Shown here: positions 49,932-57,442 of the stretch, in pieces | Layout: every line of letters begins with the position of its first letter | How positions within the stretch are numbered: position 1 is the stretch's first letter | Assembly (NCBI GenBank): GCA_937868015.1 | Contig: CALMLW010000351.1 | Span: 1 to 58,614 of the forward strand | Length of the DNA: 58,614 nucleotides | Origin: an uncultured Synergistaceae bacterium | GTDB lineage: Bacteria; Synergistota; Synergistia; Synergistales; Aminiphilaceae | Reading direction: 5' to 3' | Notes under the pieces: model-generated | Database searches by the model: none | What the model was told of the DNA's origin: nothing | The model's input: the letters and a program-made list of their open reading frames with translations, nothing else | Made by a program: the position numbers and the translations under genes

Positions 49932-52592
49932 CTACCCGAGTTTTTTTTGTCCTCCCTTTTTTTGCCGGGGCGCTTCTCCCCGATCGAGGCGGGCCTTCTC
50001 GCGCTCCACCCATTCTAGCTCATCTTCCCGGGTCTCCACACCGCCATCCAACCGGGCCATGATCAACCCTTCCAAAAAAGCCCCCACGGCGGGACCCTTG
50101 GGGACCCCCCCATCGAGCAGGTCCTGCCCCACCAGCATGGGACGCACCCCTATCCACCGGGTGAGGTAGAGGAGCACCCTCCGGCGAAACCGCCAGTTTC
50201 CCGAAGTGGCCCCCCAGAAGAAGAGGGCCGCCGGGGGTTCTCGGTGCCAAGCCTTCCACAGGGCTGACGGGGGCAGGTCTCCGCTTCCCCCCAGGCGCCT
50301 TTCCGCCTCCTCGCGCCCCGTCATGATCCTCCCCAACACCCCTCGTTCGCCGGGGGTGAGGGATAGGCGATCCGGCACGTTCCGGCGCCCCGCCGGGGAG
50401 CACTCCTCCAGCAGGGCCCCCAAAAAGATCAACCACCGATCCCGGCCGAAGTCGGGGAGATCTTCTTTCGTCAGACGCCAGAGGGCGGAGAGGCGGCGCA
50501 TGGCAAAAGATCCTCGGAGGCCAAAGGAAAAGCCCGAAAAGACCATTTCCCAGGCCCCCAGGGAGGTCAGGCGACGGACGGCCTTCAAGGGGTGCTCTTC
50601 CTGGAGCAAAAGCTCCACCTCGCTCCGTAGCCGCACCCCCGAGAGCATCCCCAGCATGCCGCTCTGGACACAGGTCTTGAGAAGGCGCAGCGTGGTGTCT
50701 TCCAGTCGAAAGCCCAGGCGCTGCTCCAGGCGCACTCCTCGGAAGACCCGGGTGGGATCTTCCACGAAGCTGAGATTGTGCAGCACCCGAAGGGTGTGAT
50801 AGCGCAGGTCCCGACGCCCGCCGAAGTAGTCCACCAGCGTCCCCCAGATTTCGGGGTTCAGCGCCACCGCCATGGCGTTGACGCTGTAGTCCCTCCGGTA
50901 GAGATCGTGCTTGAGGGAGTCGCTGGCCACCCGGGGTTGGGCCGAGGGGTATTCGTAAAACTCCCGCCGGGCGGTGGCCACGTCCACCTTTTGCCCATCG
51001 GGAAAGATCACCGTTCCCGTGGCGAAGCGGGGGTGTACCGCCACCCGACACCCATCCCCTCGCCAGGATTCCAAAAAGGCCACCGCATCCCCCTCCACCA
51101 CCACGTCGAGGTCCAGCCCGGGGGCCCCCAGGAGGAGGTCTCGGACGAAACCTCCCACGGCGTAAACTCGCAGGCGCATCTCCGCCCCCCGGCGTCCCAG
51201 GCGTTCCAGGAGATCGTACGCCTCCTTCGAGAGATGGCGCTGGAGCAGGGGTCCCACGTCCTCCTCCCAGACCCGTCCCCGGACGGGGGGTTGCTCCGAC
51301 CCCATGAGGGAAGTGGGGTAGAGGGCCCGGAGCACGTCGGTGCGGGTGATGATGCCCACCAGCCCTCCCCGTTCCAGCACGGGGAGGCGGCCGATGTTAC
51401 CCTGCACCAGCAGGCGATGGGCCTCGGCCACCGGGGCGTCGGGAAAGACCACCCAGGGGTTTTCCGTCATGAACTCTCCCACCGCCGCCACGCCGAAGCC
51501 GTGGAGCAGGGCCTTGTCCAGGTCCTTTCGAGTGACGACCCCCACCAGGGCGTCGTCCCGCACCAGGGGGAGAGCGGAATGGCCGTACCGAAGCATGAGG
51601 CGCACCGCTTCCTCCACCGTGGTGGCGGGAGAAACGGCCAAAACAGGGGAACTCATGACGTCCCGCACCCGGAGCACCGACTCGAGGAGATGCTCCAGCT
51701 GCTTTTCCAGGGATCGTAGGGTATGATCCACGTCGTCGCCCGCCAAAGAAGCCGAGGCCGCCTGGGCATGCCCTCCGCCCCCCAGGGGCTCCAGGAATTG
51801 GGCCGCATCCAGCACATGCTCCCGGCTCCGCACCACCACATACATCCGCTGCCCCATGCTCACCACCGCCACCGCCACGTCGGCGTCGAAGGCGTCGCGA
51901 ATGCGGTGCACGAAAAGGGACACCCCTTCCACGTATCCCGCACATCGGGCCGAAGCAAGCACCACCCGGGCGCCGTGGATGTAACGCTCCCGGGCCCCCG
52001 CCACCAGGGCTTCCATGAGGCCCCGTTCCTCCGAGTTCAGGGAAAAATCCACGAAGGACCCCACGAGGGGACCGTCCGCCCCTCGCTCCCGCAAAAGGGC
52101 CGCCGCCGCAAAGTCCCGCCGGGTGGCTCCGGCGAAGGTGAACATCCCCGTGTCCTCGTAGATCCCCAGGGAGAACAGGGTGGCTTCGGCGGGGGATATG
52201 GGGATGCCCCGGGAGGTGAGGAGCTCCACCATCAGCGTCACCGTGGCTCCCACGGGCTCGATGTACTCCTCCCGCGCCACCAGGGGATCCGACACGGGGG
52301 GGTGGTGATCGTACACCACCACGTCCACCCCGGGGCGTTCCGCCACCTCTCGAAAGGGGCCGATGCGGTTACGGGAGCGCACGTCCACGGCCACCAGGGT
52401 GGTGATGGCGTCCATGTTGATCTTCCCGGGGGTGCGGATCTTCCAGAAGTCAAACCGGCGCAAGTACTCCCGCACGTTGCGCCCCGCAGCCCCGGAGAAA
52501 CAGGGAATCGACCCTTCGTGAAGTTTCGCCGCCGCCACCATGGAAGCCAGGGCATCGAAATCGCACCCCACGTGGCTCGTGACCACCTTCAC
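49932..52592 (-). CDS. DHH-CBS-tRNA nucleotidyltransferase (CCA- or A-adding enzyme)
   Basis: 887 residues in three parts. Residues 1-305 are a DHH/DHHA1 phosphoesterase-like domain (VGCDFDALASM, VYDHHPP, LGGGGHAQAAS). Residues about 305-430 are a CBS pair (VRDVMSSPVLAV; GEFMTENPWVVF). Residues about 460-830 are a class II nucleotidyltransferase (YAVGGFVRDLLLG, DLDVVVEGDA, RRDYSVNAMAV, VEDPTRVFRGVR). Proteins of this architecture add A, or CC and A, to tRNA 3' ends. The tRNAs in this window already encode CCA, so it may act mainly in repair. The GTG start at 52592 overlaps the coaE stop (GTGA). An upstream extension would lie inside coaE and is not real. Confidence 0.92.
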   Translation of the reverse strand: MKVVTSHVGCDFDALASMVAAAKLHEGSIPCFSGAAGRNVREYLRRFDFWKIRTPGKINMDAITTLVAVDVRSRNRIGPFREVAERPGVDVVVYDHHPPVSDPLVAREEYIEPVGATVTLMVELLTSRGIPISPAEATLFSLGIYEDTGMFTFAGATRRDFAAAALLRERGADGPLVGSFVDFSLNSEERGLMEALVAGARERYIHGARVVLASARCAGYVEGVSLFVHRIRDAFDADVAVAVVSMGQRMYVVVRSREHVLDAAQFLEPLGGGGHAQAASASLAGDDVDHTLRSLEKQLEHLLESVLRVRDVMSSPVLAVSPATTVEEAVRLMLRYGHSALPLVRDDALVGVVTRKDLDKALLHGFGVAAVGEFMTENPWVVFPDAPVAEAHRLLVQGNIGRLPVLERGGLVGIITRTDVLRALYPTSLMGSEQPPVRGRVWEEDVGPLLQRHLSKEAYDLLERLGRRGAEMRLRVYAVGGFVRDLLLGAPGLDLDVVVEGDAVAFLESWRGDGCRVAVHPRFATGTVIFPDGQKVDVATARREFYEYPSAQPRVASDSLKHDLYRRDYSVNAMAVALNPEIWGTLVDYFGGRRDLRYHTLRVLHNLSFVEDPTRVFRGVRLEQRLGFRLEDTTLRLLKTCVQSGMLGMLSGVRLRSEVELLLQEEHPLKAVRRLTSLGAWEMVFSGFSFGLRGSFAMRRLSALWRLTKEDLPDFGRDRWLIFLGALLEECSPAGRRNVPDRLSLTPGERGVLGRIMTGREEAERRLGGSGDLPPSALWKAWHREPPAALFFWGATSGNWRFRRRVLLYLTRWIGVRPMLVGQDLLDGGVPKGPAVGAFLEGLIMARLDGGVETREDELEWVEREKARLDRGEAPRQKKGGQKKLG

Positions 52593-53479
52593 CGGCAGTT
52601 CTCCTCGATCTCCACCAGCTCTTCCCAGGGGCTCCTCCCCCGGGGGAGGACCGTCACGGCATCGGGGGCCCCAGAAGAGGAAAGGCCCCAACGCTCCATC
52701 GCCGCCCCCACGAGCTCTTCCAGCGTGGTCACCGTCACGGCCCAGCCCCGTTCTTCCACCACCGTGCCCTTCCGGCGAAGGATCCGTCCCTCCTCCGCCA
52801 CGGAAACCCGGGCCCCGAGGCGGGCCTCCACCAGCTCTCGCCCCAGGCGCCGGGCCTCGGCCTCTTCGGCCCAAACCCCCCGGAGCTCCACGGCGGAAGC
52901 CATGCGGCGAAAGCGGTGCCCCAGGCGGCGCCCCTCGGCGACGAAGCTTTCCATGTCGCCGTCATTTTCCAGCACCACCTGGGCCCGGGACCGTTTTACC
53001 CCCTCCGGGAGGAGCCAACGCTGACGCTGGGCCAGGTCCGCCCCCGCCAGACGACGGTGGGCATTCCATTCCTCCCGTCGCCTCTCGGGGGCCCCCACGT
53101 ACACCACCCCATCCACCCAGGAGGGAACTCCCACCTCGAAAAGCAGAGGTATTTCCACCACCACCCAGCCCCGGCGGGACTCCCGGACCCGCTCTTCCAG
53201 GGCCTTTATCACCGGAGGATGGACCCGATCACACCCCCAGCGATAGCTTTCCTCGTCGGCGAAGAGGCGTTCCCCCAGGGCTCGCCGATCCAACGGCCCC
53301 CCCGGGGAAAAGATCGCGTCCCCCCATCGCTCCCGGAGCTGGGCCCGGAGCTCGGGGAGCTCCCAGGCCTCCCGGGCCAAGATGTCCGCGTCCCATACCT
53401 GGGCCCCCTCTTCCCTCCAGAGGGCCCCCAGGGTGGACTTACCAGCGCCGATATCCCCGGTGAGAGCCAAAACCAGCAT
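52589..53479 (-). CDS. coaE: Dephospho-CoA kinase fused to a CutA-like domain
   Basis: 296 residues. The N-terminal ~190 residues are dephospho-CoA kinase, the last step of CoA synthesis: P-loop TGDIGAGKST (8-16), WDADILAREAW, RVHPPVI and VVEIPLLFEVG. From about residue 195 an added domain of about 100 residues (EEAEARRLGRELVEARLGAR, VSVAEEGRILRRKGTVVEE, AVTVTTLEELVGA, PWEELVEIEEN) follows the beta-alpha-beta pattern of CutA1 proteins. CoaE alone is about 200 residues, so this is a fusion. The gene overlaps uvrD by 41 nt and the next gene by GTGA. The role of the second domain is unknown. Confidence 0.9.
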   Translation of the reverse strand: MLVLALTGDIGAGKSTLGALWREEGAQVWDADILAREAWELPELRAQLRERWGDAIFSPGGPLDRRALGERLFADEESYRWGCDRVHPPVIKALEERVRESRRGWVVVEIPLLFEVGVPSWVDGVVYVGAPERRREEWNAHRRLAGADLAQRQRWLLPEGVKRSRAQVVLENDGDMESFVAEGRRLGHRFRRMASAVELRGVWAEEAEARRLGRELVEARLGARVSVAEEGRILRRKGTVVEERGWAVTVTTLEELVGAAMERWGLSSSGAPDAVTVLPRGRSPWEELVEIEENCR

Positions 53480-55448
53480 GGAAACTCTCCTTCCTCCCCG
53501 TCCGATCCTCCAGGGCCACAGGCCCCGGGGGCAACTCCCGCAGAAAGCGGGAAAAGGGGTGGCGTTGCACCGTGCCGAAAAGCAACCGGCTCCGGGCCCC
53601 CGAGAGGTAGAGCCGCTCCTCGGCCCGGGTCATTCCCACGTAGCACAGGCGGCGCTCCTCTTCGATCCCCCCCGGCATCTCCACACACCGGGCGTGGGGG
53701 AAAATGGATTCCTCCAGGGCCGCCAAAAAGACCACGGGGAACTCCAACCCCTTGGCGGCATGCAGGGTGAGGAGCCCCACGGCGTCCTCCTTGTCCGAGG
53801 CGAGCTCCGCATCCGTATAGAGGGCGATCTCGCCCAACACGCTATCCAGGCTTGCCCCATCGGGCACCAGGGAAAGGAGCTCTTGGATGTTTTCCCGCCG
53901 TTCCTCGAAGGAGTCCCCCTCTTCGGCCTGGAGAAAGGCCTCGTACCCCATCTCGTTCAACACGTAGTCCACGGCCCCCGGCACGTCGTCGCGCCGCTGC
54001 CCCAGGGCCTCCATCGCGGCCCCCAGCTCCCGGGCCCCCTGGCGCCCCTTCCCCGTCAGCCCCGCCCCCTCTTCCGCCAGGCGACGCCAAACGTCCTCCG
54101 CCCGATTACCCCCTTCGGCCGCGAGCCAGGCCCCCAGGCGCTCCACCCCCCGGGCCCCGATCCCCCGGGGGGGAAGGTTGGCACACCGTCCCAGGGCCGC
54201 CCCGTCCCGGGGGTTTATCGCCAGCCGAAGAAAAGATATCACGTCCTTTATCTCCCGACGGTCGTAGAACGCCGTGCCCCGCACCACCCGATAGGGGATG
54301 CGCCGCTCGAAAAGGAGCTGCTCTATCCCCCGAGAGAGGGCATTCAGGCGATAGAGAATGGCCATGTCCCCATAGCGGTACCCCTGGCCCCGCAGGGCCT
54401 CAATCTCGCTGGCGATGAAAGAGGCCTCGTCCCGCTCGCTCTCTACCAGGAGCACCCGCACCGGTTCCCCCCGATCTCGGGCGGTCCAGAGGTTTTTTTT
54501 CGGGCGCTCGGCATTGCGGTCGATCAGCGCGTTGGCCGCATCCAGTATAACCCCCGAGGATCGATAGTTTTGGTCCAGCACCACCGTGCGAGACCGGGGA
54601 AAGTCCTGGGAAAAGCGCAGAATCATCCCCATGTCCGCCCCGCGCCAGCCGTAAATGGACTGATCCGGATCCCCCACCGCCACCAGCTGCTCTTTCCCCT
54701 CCACCAGCTTTCGGAGCGTAAGGTACTGGAGGCGATTCACGTCCTGGTATTCGTCCACCAACACCCAATCAAAAGCCCTCTGCTCCCGCTGGCGCACCTC
54801 TTCTTCCACGGTGAGCAGGTGTAACGGCAAGAGGAGAAGATCGTCAAAATCCAAGGCCCCCTGCTCTCGCAAACATTCCTGGTAGCGCCGGAAGAGGCGA
54901 TTCAATGCGGGATCCATGGCGGGGGCCTCCAGGGTGCGCACCGAAGCCTCCCCCTTGGCGGAAGAAAGGCGTTCCAGGGCCCCCGAGGGATCGAGCCTCT
55001 GGGGATCGATCTCCAGCTCCGCCAAAAGATCTTTTACCAGCGCCCGGGAATCCTGGCGGTCGAAGATGGTAAAGCGCCGAGGCCACCCCCGGGCCTCCAG
55101 GGCGTCCCCGTGGCGCTGAAGGAAGCGCAGCCCGAAGGAATGAAACGTGGAGATCGCCATCTCCCCGGCGGATCCCCCCAGAAGACCTTCGATGCGATCC
55201 CGCATCTCCCGGGCGGCCTTGTTGGTGAAAGTCACCGCCAGGATCCTCCCGGGGGAAACCCCCTGCTCCACCAAGTAGGCCACCTTGTGGGCCAGAACCC
55301 GGGTCTTACCGCTCCCCGCCCCGGCCAACACCAACAAGGGGCCCTCGAGATGACAAACCGCCTCCCGCTGCACTGGATTGAGCCCTTCCAGGAGCTTTGA
55401 TTCCCGGCGGGACGAGGGCCCCGCCACGCCGCCCCCTTCCCCCATCAT
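53439..55448 (-). CDS. ATP-dependent DNA helicase, UvrD/PcrA/Rep type
   Basis: Superfamily 1A 3'-5' helicase for repair or fork restart. About 669 residues with motif Q and NPVQREAV, Walker A LAGAGSGKTR (41-50), motif Ia VTFTNKAAREM, motif II VDEYQDVN (near 235), motif III GDPDQSIYGWRGA, motif IV LDQNYRSS, motif V LLTLHAAKGLEFPVVF and motif VI EERRLCYVGMTRAEERLYLS. The missing C-terminal ~50 residues relative to E. coli UvrD are not needed for activity. The start is ATG 55448 (ATGA with the hypB stop) or the next ATG, 55445. PcrA versus UvrD cannot be decided here. Confidence 0.93.
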   Translation of the reverse strand: MMGEGGGVAGPSSRRESKLLEGLNPVQREAVCHLEGPLLVLAGAGSGKTRVLAHKVAYLVEQGVSPGRILAVTFTNKAAREMRDRIEGLLGGSAGEMAISTFHSFGLRFLQRHGDALEARGWPRRFTIFDRQDSRALVKDLLAELEIDPQRLDPSGALERLSSAKGEASVRTLEAPAMDPALNRLFRRYQECLREQGALDFDDLLLLPLHLLTVEEEVRQREQRAFDWVLVDEYQDVNRLQYLTLRKLVEGKEQLVAVGDPDQSIYGWRGADMGMILRFSQDFPRSRTVVLDQNYRSSGVILDAANALIDRNAERPKKNLWTARDRGEPVRVLLVESERDEASFIASEIEALRGQGYRYGDMAILYRLNALSRGIEQLLFERRIPYRVVRGTAFYDRREIKDVISFLRLAINPRDGAALGRCANLPPRGIGARGVERLGAWLAAEGGNRAEDVWRRLAEEGAGLTGKGRQGARELGAAMEALGQRRDDVPGAVDYVLNEMGYEAFLQAEEGDSFEERRENIQELLSLVPDGASLDSVLGEIALYTDAELASDKEDAVGLLTLHAAKGLEFPVVFLAALEESIFPHARCVEMPGGIEEERRLCYVGMTRAEERLYLSGARSRLLFGTVQRHPFSRFLRELPPGPVALEDRTGRKESFHAGFGSHRGYRRW

Positions 55449-56128
55449 TGTGGGGCCCCTCCGGGGGCCTTGGGCCGACGCTTTTCCGCCGCCCATCGTT
55501 CCAGCGCGGCGATCCAAGCCTCCATGCCCTCTCCCCGGGGAGCGGCCACCTCAAAGCGTTCCGTCCCCTCCTTCAGAAGGGCCACGTCGCCCCAGAAGCG
55601 CTCCCGGGAAAAGGGCACGTGGGGAAGGAGGTCCGTTTTCGTGAGCACCACCCCCCGGGCCTGCACGAAGAGGGAGGGGTACTTCAAGGGCTTGTCGTCC
55701 CCCTCGGCGGTGCTCGCCACCGCCACCTTGGCGTCTTCTCCCAAGTCGAACTCCGCCGGGCACACCAAGTTACCCACGTTTTCCACCACCACCAGATCCA
55801 CCCCGTCCAGCGGCAGGGCCTCCAGCCCCCGGCGCACCAGATGGGCCTCCAGGTGGCACCCCCCCTGGGTGTTGATCTGCACCACGGGGATCTTCCGGGC
55901 GGCGATGCGGGCCGCGTCTCGGTCCGTGGCCACATCTCCCTCCACCACGGCACAGCGGAGAGAGGTGCGCCCCAGGGTGTGCTCCAGCAAAGTAGTCTTC
56001 CCCGCCCCCGGAGAACCGATAAGGTTGAGAAACAAGATCCCCCGGGAAGCCATCTCCCGGCGGATCTCCCCGGCAACCCTTTCGTCCCGGGCAAACACCG
56101 ACTGGCGAATCTCCAGGCGCCGGGTCAT
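55445..56128 (-). CDS. hypB: Hydrogenase nickel incorporation GTPase HypB
   Basis: GTPase that delivers nickel to [NiFe]-hydrogenase precursors with HypA. 227 residues: P-loop GSPGAGKTTL (38-47), VVEGDVATDRDA, the metal-binding Cys-His in INTQGGCHLEAHLV, VVENVGNLVCPAEFDLGE and the base motif VLTKTDLL. It lacks the N-terminal CxxCGC-like metal motif and His-rich tract of some HypB proteins, so it is the minimal type. hypA lies 50 nt upstream on the same strand; no hydrogenase or other hyp gene is in the window. Coupled to uvrD by ATGA. Confidence 0.95.
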   Translation of the reverse strand: MTRRLEIRQSVFARDERVAGEIRREMASRGILFLNLIGSPGAGKTTLLEHTLGRTSLRCAVVEGDVATDRDAARIAARKIPVVQINTQGGCHLEAHLVRRGLEALPLDGVDLVVVENVGNLVCPAEFDLGEDAKVAVASTAEGDDKPLKYPSLFVQARGVVLTKTDLLPHVPFSRERFWGDVALLKEGTERFEVAAPRGEGMEAWIAALERWAAEKRRPKAPGGAPQ

Positions 56129-56180
56129 GGCCGATCCCCCGCCCCGCCGCCCTCGCGGCCCTTTGTCATATTCATGGCAT

Positions 56181-56522
56181 CTAACCCTCTTCTTCCACGT
56201 CCACCGATAGGATCTCCCACTCCAGACCGGAGATCATCTCTCCTCCGGGACCGCCGCAGGCGGGACACCGCCCCCCCAGAGGGACTTCCCCGCCGCACCC
56301 CACACACCGAAAGAGGGCGGGCACCTCCTCGAGCTCCAAGGCCGCCCCGGCGAGGGGCGTACCCGGGATCGCCCCCTGAAAGCAAAACTCCAGCACCTCG
56401 GGCACCACCTGCCTCAGGGCCCCCAGACGCAACCGCACCCCCTGGATCCGCCCCCACCCCTCTTGCCGGGCCCTCTCTTCCAGGGCGGTCACCAGGGACT
56501 CCACCAGGGACAGCTCATGCAT
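56181..56522 (-). CDS. hypA: Hydrogenase/urease nickel incorporation protein HypA
   Basis: Nickel metallochaperone acting with HypB. 113 residues starting MHELSLVESLV, with the nickel-binding His2 and Glu3, GVRLRLGALRQVVPEVLEFCF in the middle, and the zinc site CVGCGG ... CPACGG. ATG 56522 is the start that gives the required Met-His N-terminus and has GGGAGG just upstream. An upstream in-frame ATG would bury it. It lies between hpf and hypB. Confidence 0.95.
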   Translation of the reverse strand: MHELSLVESLVTALEERARQEGWGRIQGVRLRLGALRQVVPEVLEFCFQGAIPGTPLAGAALELEEVPALFRCVGCGGEVPLGGRCPACGGPGGEMISGLEWEILSVDVEEEG

Positions 56523-56636
56523 GGCCCTCCCCCCCCTACCCATTCCTCCCACGCTACGACACGAGGGGGAGCCTCAGCCCCCCCTCCCCGTATGGCCCCC
56601 ATTCAAGGACCCCCGACGTCGAAAGGCCCTTCGAAG

Positions 56637-57185
56637 CTACTTATCGGGCTGCAGGAGCCCATATCCTCCTTCGTGCCGCCGGTAGACCACGTTGGTCTCC
56701 CCACTGTCCGCATTGCGGAAGACAAAGAAGCTGTGCCCCAGAAGGTCCATCTGCATGGTGGCCTCCTCGGCGGACATGAGACGGAAGGGGAAGCGCTTCA
56801 CCTTGACGATGGTGCCCTTCTCCCCGGCGCCCTCGTCCTCCGCAGGAAGGATGGATTCGATGTCGAAGGAGATCTCCGCCAGCGCTTCCTTCGTTCGCGA
56901 ATGGTCCTTGAGGGCATCCTTGTGGCGCTTGATCTGCCGCTCAATGTTCTTCAAGGATTTCTCAAAGGCCTTGCGGATGTCCGGGGCGTAGTCCTCGCCC
57001 CTCATGATGATGCCATTCACATTCGAAGTGATCTCCACCACGAACATACCGCGCCGGTGCTGCACTTCCACCTGGGTGTCGAGAATCGGATCAAAGAACT
57101 TCTCCAGTTTCCCGAGTTTCTTTTCCATGACGTCGCGCACCACGTCGGGCAATTCCAGGTTTTTCAGCACGTAACGGATATCCAT
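56637..57185 (-). CDS. hpf: Ribosome hibernation promoting factor, long form
   Basis: Binds 30S subunits in stationary phase and pairs ribosomes into 100S dimers. 182 residues: the N-terminal S30AE domain (about 1-100: MDIRYVLKNLELPDVVRDVMEKKLGKLEKFF is its opening block, quoted in two halves MDIRYVLKN and LGKLEKFF) and a C-terminal dimerisation domain (about 125-182: VKRFPFRLMSAEEA, LLGHSFFVFRNA, NVVYRRHEGGYGLL). This two-domain long form alone drives dimerisation without RMF. ATG 57185 follows GGGAGG by 7 nt. Confidence 0.96.
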   Translation of the reverse strand: MDIRYVLKNLELPDVVRDVMEKKLGKLEKFFDPILDTQVEVQHRRGMFVVEITSNVNGIIMRGEDYAPDIRKAFEKSLKNIERQIKRHKDALKDHSRTKEALAEISFDIESILPAEDEGAGEKGTIVKVKRFPFRLMSAEEATMQMDLLGHSFFVFRNADSGETNVVYRRHEGGYGLLQPDK

Positions 57186-57230
57186 AAAAACCCCTCCCAT
57201 CGTGTGGAGCCCATGCTTCCACTGCTCCCC

Positions 57231-57239
57231 ATTCTACCA
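57231..57239 (-). promoter_or_regulatory. Extended -10 promoter of hpf
   Basis: On the minus strand the sequence is TGGTAGAAT: TAGAAT (57231-57236) with a TGn extension, about 45 nt upstream of hpf. No recognisable -35. Confidence 0.5.
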
Positions 57240-57401
57240 CAAACCGGCGAAAGCCGCACCACTGACCGCCCCCCGATCCTGTCTTCCCTCGGAAAAACAT
57301 CTCCGTTCTCGCTGACATCACGGCAAAAGGATATCGCAAGGCAGGGCCTTCTCCTCCGAAAGAAAGGCCTAAAGCGGTGGCGCCGAGGGCCCCCTCTGGG
57401 C

Positions 57402-57407
57402 TATAAT
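57402..57407 (+). promoter_or_regulatory. -10 element of the aspartate aminotransferase gene
   Basis: Consensus TATAAT at 57402-57407, 35 nt before the GTG start and just ahead of AAGGAGG. The -35 region (TGGCGC at 18 nt) is poor. Confidence 0.45.
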
Positions 57408-57442
57408 CCTTCCAGAATCTCTCCCAAGGAGGCTGGTGTTCA

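Noticed and set aside
52593-52874. N-terminal extension of the tRNA nucleotidyltransferase gene
   Set aside because: The in-frame sequence upstream of GTG 52592 overlaps coaE and is Gly/Arg/Pro-rich junk; the DHH domain begins right at the GTG.
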